Positions 33,678 through 43,875 are shown, counted from the stretch's first letter. The stretch: 64,000 bases of DNA from Rhodobacter sp. Har01 (GCF_020564565.1 NZ_JAJCTD010000001.1:310001-374000); one strand, 5' to 3'. Numbers and translations: made by a program. Notes: generated from the sequence alone by a model not told the origin.

Positions 33678-35603
33678 ATGTCCACAACCGTCGTCCACAG
33701 CCAGTCGCAATTGCCGCAAGAGCACGGGTCCGAGGCGAATGCGGACGTGATCCTGACCGGCCTGACGGTCGCCGGATTGGCTGTTGCCATCTTCGACGCC
33801 TTCGCGATGCCGCTGCCACCGGCGGCAGTGCTGGCAGCGCTGGCCGTGGCCTATCTGGCCGGCGGTCTGCCGCCCCTGGCCAACGCGCTCAAAGAGCTGT
33901 TCGGCAAGGGCGTGCTGGACATCGACCTGCTGATGGTTGTGGCCGCGGTGGCGGCCGCGGTGGTGGGGGCGGCGATGGAAGGGGCGGTGCTGCTGGCGCT
34001 GTTCTCGATCGCCGGCACGCTGGAGCATCGCGCCATGGGCCGCGCCCGCCATGCCGTCGAGGCGCTGATGCAGCTGCGCCCCGACACCGCGCTGCGGCTG
34101 GGGCCGGATGGTGCAGTGACCGAGGTCGCGGTGGCCAACCTGGTGCCCGGCGACCGGGTCGTCCTGCGCCCCGGCGCGCGGGTGCCGGTCGATGGCAAGG
34201 TGGTTGATGGCGAGGGCCGGCTGGACGAAGCCACCGTTACCGGCGAATCGCATCCGATGAAAAAGGGCCCGGGGGCTGCGGTGTTCGAGGCCTGCGTGAA
34301 CCTGGACAGCGTGCTGACCATCGAGGTGACGCGCGGGCTAAACGACAGCACGGTCGCCCGGATGATCCGACTGGTGACCGAAGCGCAGGCCGCCAAGGCG
34401 CCGTCCGAGCGGTTTTCGGACTGGTTCGGCCAGACCTATACCGTGGCGGTGCTGGTCGGCGCGATCCTGGCCTACTTCGGCTTCCGCCTGTTCGATTATG
34501 AGCCGGAACATGCCTTGTATCACGCCGCGACGCTGCTGGTCGCGGCCAGCCCCTGCGCGGTGGTGATCTCGGTGCCGGCGGCGATTCTGTCGGCCCTGTC
34601 GGCGGCGGCGCGCGGCGGCGTGCTGTTCAAGGGCGGGGCGGCGCTGGAACGGCTGGCGGCGGTCAAGTCCTTTGCCTTCGACAAGACCGGCACGCTGACC
34701 ACCGGCCGGGCCGAGGTGACGGGCCTGCAGGTGGCGGATGGCGACGAGCACGGCTTTATCGCCCTGCTGGCGGGGCTTGAGGCGCATTCCGAACACCCCA
34801 TCGCCGACGCGATCCGCCGCGCCGCGCTGGCGCGCGATCTGGTCCCGGTGCTGGTGACGGGCGTGCGGGCGCTGCCCTCGGAAGGCATCGTCGGCAGCGA
34901 TGCCCTGGGAGAGGTCTGGGCCGGCAACGACCGGCTGGTGCAGCGGATGGGGGCCACCGAGGCCGCACAGGCGCTGGCCGCGGACCACGGCGAGGATACG
35001 ATGGTCTGGCTGGGGCGCGGCGCGCAGGTGCTGGGCGCCGTGCGGGTGGCCGATGCGGCGCGTGAGACCTCGGCCCAGGCGCTGGCCTCGCTGCGCAAGG
35101 GGGGGGTCCGGCAGATCGTGATGATGACCGGCGACCGCCGCGCCGTGGCGCTGCGGATCGGCCGCGATCTGGGGTTTGCCGATGACGACATCGCCTCGGA
35201 CCTGATGGCGGCCGACAAGGTGAAGCTGGTCGAGAAGCTGTCGGCCGAGGGCGCGGTGGCCTTTGTCGGCGACGGTGTGAACGATGCCGCGGCGCTGGCG
35301 CGGGCCGACGTGGGCATCGCCATGGGCGCGGCGGGCTCAGAAGTGGCATTGCAGGCGGCGGACGTGGCGCTGATGGCCGAGGACATGGGCCAGTTGGCCG
35401 ACGCCCACCGGCTGTCGCGCAAGGCGGCGGCGATCATCAAGCAGAACCTGGCCTTCGCGCTGGGCGCGATGCTGGTGCTGGTGACCGGCGGGCTGTTCTT
35501 CGAACTGCCGCTGCCTCTGGCGGTGATCGGGCATGAGGGTGGCACCCTTCTGGTGGTGCTGAACGGTCTGCGCCTTCTGGCCGATCCGATCCGCAAGGGT
35601 TAG
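33678..35603 (+). CDS. P1B-4-type heavy-metal translocating P-type ATPase
   Basis: Metal efflux ATPase, 641 residues. Motifs in order: TGES phosphatase loop near 188-191, SPC in the membrane metal site at 291-293, phosphorylation site DKTGT at 335-339, GDGVND hinge, and HEGGT in a late helix. SPC plus HEGGT defines subgroup P1B-4, which moves Co2+, Fe2+ or Zn2+. No N-terminal heavy-metal domain; only scattered histidines (HSQSQLPQEHG). ATG at 33678 is the first after the divergent alr promoter; the SD GAAGG is very close (two bases), so the start is a little uncertain. Confidence 0.9.
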   Translation: MSTTVVHSQSQLPQEHGSEANADVILTGLTVAGLAVAIFDAFAMPLPPAAVLAALAVAYLAGGLPPLANALKELFGKGVLDIDLLMVVAAVAAAVVGAAMEGAVLLALFSIAGTLEHRAMGRARHAVEALMQLRPDTALRLGPDGAVTEVAVANLVPGDRVVLRPGARVPVDGKVVDGEGRLDEATVTGESHPMKKGPGAAVFEACVNLDSVLTIEVTRGLNDSTVARMIRLVTEAQAAKAPSERFSDWFGQTYTVAVLVGAILAYFGFRLFDYEPEHALYHAATLLVAASPCAVVISVPAAILSALSAAARGGVLFKGGAALERLAAVKSFAFDKTGTLTTGRAEVTGLQVADGDEHGFIALLAGLEAHSEHPIADAIRRAALARDLVPVLVTGVRALPSEGIVGSDALGEVWAGNDRLVQRMGATEAAQALAADHGEDTMVWLGRGAQVLGAVRVADAARETSAQALASLRKGGVRQIVMMTGDRRAVALRIGRDLGFADDDIASDLMAADKVKLVEKLSAEGAVAFVGDGVNDAAALARADVGIAMGAAGSEVALQAADVALMAEDMGQLADAHRLSRKAAAIIKQNLAFALGAMLVLVTGGLFFELPLPLAVIGHEGGTLLVVLNGLRLLADPIRKG

Positions 35604-35608
35604 GGGCG

Positions 35609-35648
35609 GTGGGTGAACCGTGGCCTCGCGGCCGCGGAAACCACCCAC
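35609..35648 (+). terminator. Nested hairpin after the P1B-4 ATPase
   Basis: Outer stem GTGGGTG/CACCCAC encloses an inner eight-pair stem CCGTGGCC/GGCCGCGG. It begins five bases after the ATPase stop. There is no T-run, so this may be a rho-dependent 3' end or RNA stabiliser. Confidence 0.5.
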
Positions 35649-36116
35649 TCTACGGGACACGATGCCCGGTCGTGAAGGACCGGGCCGCCCGCCACGAACA
35701 GCCACCCGTCGGAGCTATGGCGGACGTCTTCCTCAGCGGGAACACCGCGCAGGGGCGAGCTCCTGGGCCGGCGGGCGTCCGCTGGCCCCGGGGGATGCTG
35801 TCCAGCCCGGTTCATGCCCCGGCGCCATCCTCCTGGCCGGGATCACCGCAGTCACGCGGACCCTGGATGCCCCCGGCGCCGCCCGGTCCGGCGTCAACCC
35901 TCGCAGCGCCGGCCTTGCGGCTACACAGGCCGAGATGCGAGCCTGCCCGGTCAGCGCGTTCCCGGACCTGTGTCTTCAGGGGCGCCTGTCGCGGCCTTGA
36001 GCTCTTCGGCCAGCAGATGCGCCAGCGTGCAGAAAGTGCGGCCGTTGCCGGTCTGGCGAGGCTCGAAACGTCTCTGCGCCTGCCTCAAGCCCGCAACCGG
36101 CAACCGGGGGCCGCCT

Positions 36117-36266
36117 CGGGGGGCATCGAGCCCCCGCTCGGCGGCGCTGCCGCGGAAGAGCCGGGGGCCACAGCCCTTGGCGGCGTCGCGGGTGCCTCCG
36201 GCGGGAGTATTTGGCAAAGGGCAAGCTTCACAGGGCCTGCTTGCGCTTGCCCTTTGCCAATACTCC
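36117..36266. repeat. Intergenic GC-hairpin element with inverted arms, copy 2
   Basis: CGGGGGGC/GCCCCCG hairpin (36117-36136) and, 65 bases on, two inverted arms of about 22 bases: GGAGTATTTGGCAAAGGGCA at 36204 and its complement at 36245-36266, differing by one T, around an 18-base spacer. The arms match the GTATTTGCCAAAGGGCAA part of copy 3 near coxE, so two element ends meet head to head here. Confidence 0.6.
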
Positions 36267-36292
36267 GACAGGCCGGGGACGTCCGGGTGCTG

Positions 36293-36310
36293 GCCCCCGG
36301 ATCCGGGGGC
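36293..36310 (-). terminator. Palindrome after dnaB
   Basis: GCCCCCGGATCCGGGGGC, a perfect 18-base palindrome eight bases past the dnaB stop. Probable transcription end for dnaB. Confidence 0.5.
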
Positions 36311-36317
36311 AGGGGTG

Positions 36318-37829
36318 TCAGAACCCCACGTCCGGCCCGCCGTCGCCTTGCCAGGCCCGCGCCAGGTTGCCGAAACGGGTGAAGCGGCCCTCGAACGACA
36401 GCTCCACCGTGCCGATGGGGCCGTGGCGCTGCTTGCCGATGATCACTTCGGCCTTGCCATGGACCTGTTCCATGATCTGCTGCCAGGCCGCCATCTTGTC
36501 CAGCTCGTGGTCGGCCGGCTTCTCCCGCTCGCGGTAGTATTCCTCGCGGAACACGAACATCACCACGTCGGCATCCTGTTCGATCGACCCCGATTCCCGC
36601 AGGTCGCTGAGTTGCGGCCGCTTGTCTTCGCGGTTCTCGACCTGGCGGCTGAGCTGGCTCAGCGCGATCACCGGCACGTTCAGTTCCTTGGCAATGGCCT
36701 TCAGCCCCTGGGTGATCTCGCTTACCTCCTGCACCCGGTTGTCGCCGGTGCGGGACGACCCCTTGACCAATTGCAGGTAGTCGATGATCAGCACGTCCAG
36801 TCCGTGCGTCCGCTTCAGCCGGCGGGCTCGGGCCGCAAGCTGGGAAATCGGCAGCGCCGGGGTGTCGTCGATGTAGAGAGGGCAGGCTTCCAGGTCCTTG
36901 GCCGCATCGACGAAGCGGCGGAACTCGCCCTCGGTCATGTCGCCGCGGCGGATCTGGTCGGAGGGAACCTCCGAGGCCTCGGACAGGATGCGCGCCGCCA
37001 GCTGTTCGGCACTCATTTCCAGGCTGAAGAAGCCGACCACGCCGCCGTCCACCGCGCCCTCGCTGCCGTCCGGCTTGCGGCCGCGACGAAAGGCGCGGGC
37101 GATGTTGAAGGCGATGTTGGTGGCCAGCGAGGTCTTGCCCATCGACGGCCGCCCGGCCAGGATGATCAGGTCGCTTTCGTGCAGGCCCCCCAGCTTCTTG
37201 TCCAGGTCCACCAGCCCGGTCGAGATGCCGGCCAGCCCGCCGCCGCGCTGGTAGGCTGCGTTCGCAACGTTCACTGCGTCGGTCACCGCCTTGAGAAAGC
37301 TCTGGAATCCCCGCTCGGTCGCGCCTTGTTCGGCCAGCTTGTAGAGGCGCTGCTCGGCCTCGGTGATCTGCTCGCGCGGCTCGCTGTCGACTTCGACCTT
37401 GGCGGCGCGGTCCGAGATGTCGCGACCGAGCTGGATCAGTTCCCGCCGCACCGCGAGGTCATAGATCATCTGCGCGTAGTCACGCGCGGCGAAGGCGCTG
37501 ATCGCCGCACCGGCCATCCGAACAAGGTAGGCCGGGCCGCCCAGTTCCTTGAGACCGGAATCGTCTTCGAGAAAGGCCTTGAGCGTGACCGGCGAGGCCA
37601 GCGCGTTCTTCTGGATGCGCGCCGAGGCGATCTCGAAGATGCGGGCATGGACGGGATCGAAGAAATGCTCGGACCGGATCAGGCTGGCGATGCGGTCGTA
37701 GATGTCGTTATTGACCAGGATCGCGCCCAGCAATTGCTGTTCGGCTTCGATGTTGTGCGGAAGGGCCTCGGTTCCGGCCTCTCCGGCGCGGGCCGGAACT
37801 GCGGCGCGCAGCGTGGCGATCTCACTCAT
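36318..37829 (-). CDS. dnaB: DnaB, replicative DNA helicase
   Basis: Hexameric helicase of the replication fork. 503 residues. N-terminal domain (LPHNIEAEQQLLGAIL), linker, RecA-like domain with Walker A AGRPSMGKTS near 213, Walker B DVLIIDYLQL and the C-terminal ALSQLSRQVENREDKRP and SGSIEQDADVVMF motifs. No intein and no truncation seen. Single gene, pointing away from pyrE by a 235-base spacer. Confidence 0.97.
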   Translation of the reverse strand: MSEIATLRAAVPARAGEAGTEALPHNIEAEQQLLGAILVNNDIYDRIASLIRSEHFFDPVHARIFEIASARIQKNALASPVTLKAFLEDDSGLKELGGPAYLVRMAGAAISAFAARDYAQMIYDLAVRRELIQLGRDISDRAAKVEVDSEPREQITEAEQRLYKLAEQGATERGFQSFLKAVTDAVNVANAAYQRGGGLAGISTGLVDLDKKLGGLHESDLIILAGRPSMGKTSLATNIAFNIARAFRRGRKPDGSEGAVDGGVVGFFSLEMSAEQLAARILSEASEVPSDQIRRGDMTEGEFRRFVDAAKDLEACPLYIDDTPALPISQLAARARRLKRTHGLDVLIIDYLQLVKGSSRTGDNRVQEVSEITQGLKAIAKELNVPVIALSQLSRQVENREDKRPQLSDLRESGSIEQDADVVMFVFREEYYREREKPADHELDKMAAWQQIMEQVHGKAEVIIGKQRHGPIGTVELSFEGRFTRFGNLARAWQGDGGPDVGF

Positions 37830-38064
37830 GCTCTAACCCCTCATCCCGCGCGTCTGATGCGCGCTTCAGGCCATGCTCGGCAAGTCTGCACATGTCGGTG
37901 GACAAACCTGTGGACCACGTCGATCCGTCGACTCGCCATCCGTGTCTTCTACCACATCTGGCGGTTGGTTCCTGGGCAATCGCTAACGGGCGACGGGGAA
38001 TCGGCAGTTATCCAGATTCCACCCCCAGCGCCGCCCCCCGGAATCCGAATCGGGTGACCTTGGG

Positions 38065-38745
38065 TCACGCGCCTTTTCGCGCATCTTGCCAGGCGCGCGG
38101 CGCGCTCAGGAACTCTTCCACCCCGGCGAGGGTCTCGGCGTCGAAGGTGCCGCTGGCGCGGGCCTCGGCCAGCATGTCCCACCAGGTGCAGAGGTGAATC
38201 AGTTTCACGCCGTGGTCGGCGAGCCGGGCTTCGGTCTCCGGGAAGATCCCGTAATGAAAGATAACCGCCGTGTGGCCGCAGGTGGCGCCGGTGTCGCGGA
38301 TGGCATCCACGAACGACAGCTTCGAGCCGCCGTCGGTGGTCAGGTCCTCGACCAAAAGCACCCGCTGGCCTTCGGTCATCGCGCCCTCGATGCGGGCGTT
38401 GCGGCCATAGCCCTTGGGCTTCTTCCGTACATAGGTCATCGGCAGCGCCAGCCGCTCGGCCACCAGCGCGGCGAAGGGGATGCCGGCGGTCTCGCCGCCG
38501 GCGATGTTGTCGAAGGCTTCGAAGCCGGCCTCGCGGACCACCGTCAGGGCAAGGAAATCCATCAGCATCGAACGGATGCGCGGGTAGCTGATCAGCTTGC
38601 GGCAGTCGATGTAGGTGGGCGAGGGCAGGCCCGAGGCCAGGGTAAAGGGCTCGCGCGCGTTGAAATGCACGGCGCCGATTTCCAGGAATGCCCGCGCGGT
38701 CAGACGGGCGATTTCCGGTTTCGGGGGGAAGCTGGCAGAGATCAT
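38065..38745 (-). CDS. pyrE: PyrE, orotate phosphoribosyltransferase
   Basis: Converts orotate and PRPP to OMP in pyrimidine synthesis. 226 residues from [21 protein letters not shown] lies six bases upstream of this ATG, which decides it over ATG 38751. PRPP-binding loop [26 protein letters not shown] and the N-terminal [17 protein letters not shown] are typical of the longer alphaproteobacterial PyrE. pyrC lies 66 bases upstream in the same direction. Confidence 0.95.
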   Translation of the reverse strand: MISASFPPKPEIARLTARAFLEIGAVHFNAREPFTLASGLPSPTYIDCRKLISYPRIRSMLMDFLALTVVREAGFEAFDNIAGGETAGIPFAALVAERLALPMTYVRKKPKGYGRNARIEGAMTEGQRVLLVEDLTTDGGSKLSFVDAIRDTGATCGHTAVIFHYGIFPETEARLADHGVKLIHLCTWWDMLAEARASGTFDAETLAGVEEFLSAPRAWQDARKGA

Positions 38746-38811
38746 GGGCATCCTTTCCGGGCGTCTCGCCGGCGCAAGCAAGGAGGCCCGTCAGGGCCGA
38801 TGGGCAGCGGG

Positions 38812-39852
38812 TCAGGCCTCGACATGCCAGTGCACGGGGAAGCCGGGGTTGAAGACGGTGATCGGGCCGGCCTCGGTGAAGATCTTTTCCGGAAAGGCGT
38901 GGGGCTGATCGCGCTTCACCAGGCGCAGCGTTCCGTCGTTCAACGGCAGCCCGTAGAATGCGGGGCCATGCAGGCTGGCAAAGCCCTCCAGCCGGTCCAG
39001 CGCGCCGTCTTCCTCGAAGACATGGGCCAGAAGGGCCATCGTGTTCGTGGCGGTGAAGCAACCGGCGCAGCCGCAGGCGTGTTCCTTCAAGGCGTCCACA
39101 TGCGGGGCGCTGTCGGTGCCCAGGAAATACCGCGGGTTGCCCGAGGTTGCGGCGCGGCGCAGGGCCAGGCGGTGATGTTCGCGCTTGGCCACCGGCAGGC
39201 AGTAGTAATGCGGCTTGATCCCGCCCACGAGGATGTTGTTGCGGTTCAGGATCAGGTGGTGGGTGGTGATCGTGGCGGCCAGGCCCTCGCCGGCCTCGGC
39301 GGCATAGGCCACGCCTTGCTCGGTCGTGATGTGCTCCATCACCACGCGCAAGGACGGCAGGCGGCGGCGCAGCGGGTCGAGAACCGTGTCGATGAACACC
39401 GCCTCGCGGTCGAAGATGTCAACCTCGGGCGTGGTGACCTCGCCATGGGTGCAGAGCGGCAGGCCGATCTCGGCCATGGTTTCCAGCACCGGCATCACGC
39501 GGTCCAGGTCGCGCACGCCGGACTGGGAATTCGTCGTTGCCCCCGCGGGATAGAGCTTCACCGCCTTGACCAGACCCGAAGCCGCGGCGGCCGCCACATC
39601 GGCCGGCTCGGTGCCTTCGGTCAGATAAAGCGTCATCAGGGGTTCGAAGGTCGCGCCCTCGGGCAGGGCGGCCAGGATACGGTCACGGTAGGCGCCGGCC
39701 TGCGCCGCAGTCACCACCGGCGGCACCAGGTTCGGCATCACGATGGCGCGGGCGAAATGCCGCGCGGTTTCAGGCAGCACGCCCTTCAGCACCGCGCCGT
39801 CGCGCAGGTGCAGGTGCCAGTCGTCGGGGCGGCGGATCACGATCTCTTGCAT
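38812..39852 (-). CDS. pyrC: PyrC, dihydroorotase (class II)
   Basis: Cyclises carbamoyl-aspartate to dihydroorotate. 346 residues. Binuclear zinc site: [10 protein letters not shown] at 10-19, the lysine to be carbamylated in [23 protein letters not shown] and LGTDSAPH. A cysteine-rich loop HACGCAGCF follows the last motif. The frame runs on upstream to 40350, across the start of the divergent LprI-like gene, but the ATG at 39852 is the family start. Confidence 0.96.
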   Translation of the reverse strand: MQEIVIRRPDDWHLHLRDGAVLKGVLPETARHFARAIVMPNLVPPVVTAAQAGAYRDRILAALPEGATFEPLMTLYLTEGTEPADVAAAAASGLVKAVKLYPAGATTNSQSGVRDLDRVMPVLETMAEIGLPLCTHGEVTTPEVDIFDREAVFIDTVLDPLRRRLPSLRVVMEHITTEQGVAYAAEAGEGLAATITTHHLILNRNNILVGGIKPHYYCLPVAKREHHRLALRRAATSGNPRYFLGTDSAPHVDALKEHACGCAGCFTATNTMALLAHVFEEDGALDRLEGFASLHGPAFYGLPLNDGTLRLVKRDQPHAFPEKIFTEAGPITVFNPGFPVHWHVEA

Positions 39853-39987
39853 GGGGTTCCGGTAGCTTATTCCGACGCGCAAGGCCAGATGCCGCGTGTC
39901 GCCGCCGATGCGCCAAAGGGGCGGTTTTCCCCTCTTGGCCGGGGTCGCGCAACCGGCCAGACTGGCGGCAAGCCCAAGGAGTCCTCC

Positions 39988-40386
39988 ATGCGTCCGCTGC
40001 TGCTGTGCCTTGCCCTTTTCGCCCTGCCCGCCGCCGCGCAGGACATCGACTGCGCCAATGCCATGGCCCAGCAAGAGCTGAACTGGTGCGCCGAGCAGGA
40101 CTGGCAACGCGCCGATGCCGCGTTGAATGCGGCCTACAAGGCGGCACTGGCGCTGTTGCAGCGGTGGGACGCCGATCTGCCCGAGGCCGAGCGCGGCGGG
40201 GCGCAGGCGCTGCGCGAGGCACAGCGCGCCTGGATCACCTTCCGCGACAAGGCCTGCGAGGCCGAGGGCTTTGCCATGCGCGGCGGCAGCGCCGAGCCTC
40301 TGCTGGTCTATGGCTGCATGGCAGGGCTGACGGAAGATCGGGCCGCGCAACTGCGCGCGCTGGTAGACAGCTACGCCGACCTCTAG
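39988..40386 (+). CDS. LprI-like (DUF1311) periplasmic protein
   Basis: 132 residues. Signal peptide [18 protein letters not shown], then a lysozyme-inhibitor LprI-type domain with four cysteines for two disulfides ([34 protein letters not shown]) and the typical [17 protein letters not shown] helix. Members inhibit lysozyme or have unknown roles in the periplasm. Divergent from pyrC. Confidence 0.85.
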   Translation: MRPLLLCLALFALPAAAQDIDCANAMAQQELNWCAEQDWQRADAALNAAYKAALALLQRWDADLPEAERGGAQALREAQRAWITFRDKACEAEGFAMRGGSAEPLLVYGCMAGLTEDRAAQLRALVDSYADL

Positions 40387-40402
40387 GCGGTCTGCGCCCG
40401 CG

Positions 40403-41311
40403 TCAGCCCTTGCCGCCGGTCAGTCCGGCCAGCCGCGCCTGCAGCCGCGGGGCGTTCATCCGGCGGGTGACAGAGCGGCAGATCAGAGTTTCCATCCAGG
40501 GCCGCTTGCGCGCCACGGCTTCGGTCAGGATTGCCCGCAGGTAGGCCGGGTTCGACCGCCGCGTGCGCCACAGCCGGGCAAAGCCCGCTGGCGTCAGACG
40601 GCCTTCGGTCGCGGCAACAAGCGCCCGATCCAGCACGCCGGTCGCGGCCAGGACGGCTTCGGTCGCCTCGCCGGTGCGCCGGGCGTTCAGCACCGTCAGC
40701 CAGGGCCGGCGGAACAGCGCGGCATGGGCGGCGTCGGGGCCGTGCAGCGGATCATGCACCAGCCAGACCCGGTCAGCCCCGCCGGTCATGTCCGGAGCAT
40801 AGCCATAGCGGCGGGTGAAATCGAGGCGCCGCGCCGCGCGGTGGCGGCGGTCCCAGCCGGCAATGGCAGGGTCCATCGTCGCCCGCGGCGCGATCAGAAG
40901 CGCACGCGCCCCCGGTGCAGCCACCATGTAGGCCGCCGCGGCATAGCCTGCCGGCCCGGCGCCATAGAACACCACCCGATCGAAATCGTCGAAAAAGGCG
41001 TCATCCACCAAGCGGTCGAAATAGCCCCAGACCGCCGGGTCGCGCCAGAAGGTCTCACCTTCGGCCAGGACGGTCAGGATCGACCAGCGCTGCGCCCGCG
41101 CCAAGTCATATTGCGCCGGCATCCGGCTGTCTCGCGCGCGGACCGCCTCGGCCCGCTCGAAGGTGACCAGAAGCGTCGTGCCCTGTTCGGCGAAGAAGGC
41201 CCAGTGCCGCTTGCCCAGCCGTTCGAGATAGCCGTCGTCCTCTGCCACCAGGTCCATGGCAGACATCCAGTCCTGATCGGACCGGGCCATCGGTTCGGCA
41301 AGTTCGGACAT
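40403..41311 (-). CDS. Unknown Rhodobacterales-type protein, alpha/beta fold-like
   Basis: 302 residues from [15 protein letters not shown]. Recognisable blocks: [53 protein letters not shown] and RYGYAPDM. The [10 protein letters not shown] turn recalls a nucleophile elbow with Pro in place of Ser, so a hydrolase-like fold without the usual nucleophile is possible. Relatives in Rhodobacterales are, as I recall, often labelled as phosphoadenosine phosphosulfate reductases, but none of that family's cysteine motifs are visible. Function unknown. Confidence 0.7.
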   Translation of the reverse strand: MSELAEPMARSDQDWMSAMDLVAEDDGYLERLGKRHWAFFAEQGTTLLVTFERAEAVRARDSRMPAQYDLARAQRWSILTVLAEGETFWRDPAVWGYFDRLVDDAFFDDFDRVVFYGAGPAGYAAAAYMVAAPGARALLIAPRATMDPAIAGWDRRHRAARRLDFTRRYGYAPDMTGGADRVWLVHDPLHGPDAAHAALFRRPWLTVLNARRTGEATEAVLAATGVLDRALVAATEGRLTPAGFARLWRTRRSNPAYLRAILTEAVARKRPWMETLICRSVTRRMNAPRLQARLAGLTGGKG

Positions 41312-41458
41312 CGGTCCTGTTCCCCAGGGCAGAGGTGAAAGGCAAGCAGCAACTCGAACGGCACCGACTGCGGCCATTGTCACGTTCCGGCCCGCGCGGT
41401 CAATCGGTTGCGACAGCGGCCGATGGGACGCAACGGCAAACAGTCAGTTGCGATTGTT

Positions 41459-42547
41459 TCAGCCGCGCCCGGGGGGAGGTGGCGCAGGCGCCGACCCCCA
41501 GACCAGCCGTGCAACCTCGGGTGGCAAGACGCGGGTTGGCGGGCACATCAAGAGCCGCCCGAACAGCGCGCGCCAGGGTTCCTGCGCCATCAGCGTGCGA
41601 AACCGGTTGCGGCGCCAGTCCAGACCGGCTTGGTGCAGCCGCCCCAGCCTGGCGTCGGCCCGAAGGTCGGCCCGAAGCGCCCGGCTGTCCAGCGCCAGGA
41701 TCGAATCGTCCGCTGCGGCGCTGAAATTGCGCTCGACCCAATAGCCGACATCGGCCACCGAACTGTCGCGGTTGGCGCGGCCGCGGTCGGCCTTGACCAG
41801 GAAGCTCTCCATGGACCCCAGCGCGTAGTGGTTCAGCTGCACCAGGCGATAGTGGTCGCGGCCCAGATCCGAAAAGATGCGCGCGGTTCGGAAGGCTTCG
41901 GGCAGTTCCTCGCCCGATCCGTCGAACCAGCGCGCCTGCGGCAGCCGCTCGGGGTCGGGCGCGCGGGGGCGGTGAACGCCAAGCCGGCCATAGCTGCCGT
42001 CATTGCGAAACAGCGTCTTGAACAGCATTGCCCGCCAGGGCCAATGCAGCACGGCAGGTGCGGCGCGCGTGAAGGTTTCGGTCACCGCACGGCCGTCGCA
42101 GGCCACCACCCCGGCATTGCCGAACAGCCGCCAGGTCAGTGGAATTGCCGTCGCCTGCGGCAGCGCGTCCAGCAGGGCCGGCACGGTGCGGTCGCCGACA
42201 TGGACGTTGACGAATTCGTCGATGTCCAGCACCAGAATCCAGTCGGCCGCCGCCACCAGCGGGTGCCGCGAGGCCGATTTGAGCGCCGCCCATTGCGGCC
42301 CTTCGTCATGCGGCCCGTCGTTCGGCACATGGGTCAGCCAGCCCATTTCCGCCAGCCGGTCCAGCATCGCATCGGTGCCGTCGGTGCAGTCGTTCGAGAA
42401 CACCAGGAAATCGGTAAATCCGCAGGCGCGGTGATGGGCCAGCCATTCCAGCAGGAACGACGCCTCGTTGCGCAGTGTCGTCACCGCAAGGATGCGCTGC
42501 CCGGCACGACCGGGGCGGGGCTGCACAGTGGGGGGCGTGCTGTCCAT
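41459..42547 (-). CDS. Family 2-type glycosyltransferase
   Basis: 362 residues. Starts with TTLRNEASFLLEWLAHHRA, the usual opening of the Rhodobacterales 'glycosyltransferase family 2' proteins; nucleotide-sugar and metal motif LVLDIDEFVNV near 108-118; LNHYALGSMESFLVKADRG in the second half, and a Pro-rich tail. Cytoplasmic; sugar donor and acceptor unknown. Stands alone between two unrelated leftward genes. Confidence 0.82.
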   Translation of the reverse strand: MDSTPPTVQPRPGRAGQRILAVTTLRNEASFLLEWLAHHRACGFTDFLVFSNDCTDGTDAMLDRLAEMGWLTHVPNDGPHDEGPQWAALKSASRHPLVAAADWILVLDIDEFVNVHVGDRTVPALLDALPQATAIPLTWRLFGNAGVVACDGRAVTETFTRAAPAVLHWPWRAMLFKTLFRNDGSYGRLGVHRPRAPDPERLPQARWFDGSGEELPEAFRTARIFSDLGRDHYRLVQLNHYALGSMESFLVKADRGRANRDSSVADVGYWVERNFSAAADDSILALDSRALRADLRADARLGRLHQAGLDWRRNRFRTLMAQEPWRALFGRLLMCPPTRVLPPEVARLVWGSAPAPPPPGRG

Positions 42548-42654
42548 GGGACCCGATTAGCACGCGGGCCGCCAAGACGATAGCCGGGCGCGCCCGTTCG
42601 ACGAATGGACGCGCCCCGTCGTCCGAAGCCGGCAGGTGGGAGCGGTCAGCCGCC

Positions 42655-43875
42655 TCAGAAAAACGCCTGCAACCCGGTGATCGCCCTGCCCAGGATCAGC
42701 GCATGGACGTCATGCGTGCCCTCGTAGGTATTCACCGTCTCAAGGTTGACCATGTGGCGGATCACCTGGAAGTCTTCCTGAATGCCGTTGCCGCCGTGCA
42801 TGTCGCGCGACCAGCGGGCAATATCCAGCGCCTTGCCGCAGTTGTTGCGCTTGATGATGGAAATCATCTCGGGCGCCGCGTTGGCCTCGTCCAGCAGCCG
42901 GCCGACCCGCAGGCAGCCCTGCAGGCCGAGGCTGATTTCGGTCATCATGTTGGCCAGTTTCAGCTGGAACAGTTGGGTCTGCGCGATCGGCTTGCCGAAC
43001 TGCTTGCGGTCCAGCCCGTAGTTCCGCGCCGCCGTCATGCAGAACTCGGCCGCCCCCATCACCCCCCAGGCAATGCCGTAGCGGGCACGGTTCAGGCAGC
43101 CGAACGGCCCCTTCAGCCCTTCCACGTTGGGCAGCAGCGCGTCCTCGCCCACCTCGACATTGTCCATGACGATCTCGCCGGTGATCGATGCGCGCAAGGA
43201 AATCTTGCCGCCGACCTTCGGCGCGGTCAGCCCCTTGGTGCCCTTGTCGAGCACAAAGCCCTTGATCTTGCCGCCATGCGCCTCGGATTTGGCCCAGACC
43301 ACGAAGACATCCGCGATCGGCGCGTTCGAGATCCACATCTTGGACCCGTTCAGGACGTAGCCGCCCGCCGTCTTCTTCGCCGTGGTCTTCATGCCGGCCG
43401 GATCAGACCCCGCGTCCGGCTCGGTCAGCCCGAAACAGCCGATCCATTCGCCGCTGGCCAGCTTGGGCAGATACTTCTTCCGCTGCTCTTCGGTGCCGTA
43501 GGCATAGATCGGATACATCACCAACGACGACTGCACAGACATCATGCTGCGGTAGCCGCTGTCGACCCGCTCGACCTCGCGCGCGATCAGTCCATAGGCC
43601 ACGTAGGATGACCCCAGCCCGCCGTATTCCTCGGGCACCGTCACGCCCAGAAGGCCCATCTCGCCCATCTCGCGGAAGATGCCTGGGTCGGTCTTTTCCT
43701 CGCGGAAGGCGGCGATGACGCGCGGCTGCAGCTTTTCCTGCGCATAGGCCCGCGCGCCGTCGCGCAGCATCCGCTCTTCCTCGGTCAGCTGGTCGTCCAG
43801 GCGGAAGGGGTCTTCCCAATGGAACTGGCCCAGGTCGGGGGCGTCCTTGGGCTTGAGCTTGGGCTTGGCGGTCAT
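42655..43875 (-). CDS. gcdH: Glutaryl-CoA dehydrogenase
   Basis: FAD enzyme that oxidises and decarboxylates glutaryl-CoA to crotonyl-CoA in lysine and aromatic degradation. 406 residues, acyl-CoA dehydrogenase fold. GcdH-specific features: [14 protein letters not shown], and the catalytic glutamate in [20 protein letters not shown] close to the C-terminus. [15 protein letters not shown] and KMWISNAP are the general family motifs. A LysR regulator lies divergently upstream, as is usual for gcdH. Confidence 0.93.
   Translation of the reverse strand: MTAKPKLKPKDAPDLGQFHWEDPFRLDDQLTEEERMLRDGARAYAQEKLQPRVIAAFREEKTDPGIFREMGEMGLLGVTVPEEYGGLGSSYVAYGLIAREVERVDSGYRSMMSVQSSLVMYPIYAYGTEEQRKKYLPKLASGEWIGCFGLTEPDAGSDPAGMKTTAKKTAGGYVLNGSKMWISNAPIADVFVVWAKSEAHGGKIKGFVLDKGTKGLTAPKVGGKISLRASITGEIVMDNVEVGEDALLPNVEGLKGPFGCLNRARYGIAWGVMGAAEFCMTAARNYGLDRKQFGKPIAQTQLFQLKLANMMTEISLGLQGCLRVGRLLDEANAAPEMISIIKRNNCGKALDIARWSRDMHGGNGIQEDFQVIRHMVNLETVNTYEGTHDVHALILGRAITGLQAFF

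Larger units (their letters stand above)
35604..36317. other. 714-base stretch without a convincing gene
   Basis: Between the ATPase and dnaB, which converge. It holds two strong hairpins (35609-35648 and 35664-35685), a GC hairpin (36117-36136) and a long inverted repeat (36204-36266). Leftward fragments look faintly protein-like: SSDGWLFVAGGPVLHD in 35600-35815 and RTFCTLAHLLAEELKAATG in 35951-36217, perhaps remnants of decayed genes. The 257-codon rightward frame over the region has no recognisable domain and is probably chance. Confidence 0.6.

Noticed and set aside
35604..36317. RNase P RNA, SRP RNA or cobalamin riboswitch in the gap
   Set aside because: I looked on both strands for the conserved cores (GAGGAAAGTCC, the SRP tetraloop region, the B12 box) and found none.
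35609..36382. 257-codon rightward ORF after the metal ATPase
   Set aside because: Pro/Arg/Ala-rich, no domain, overlaps the end of dnaB and contains the hairpins and inverted repeat.
37890..38020. DnaA boxes or an origin between dnaB and pyrE
   Set aside because: Only one near match (TTATCCAGA at 38008) and partial TGTGGAC words; too few and no AT-rich unwinding region.
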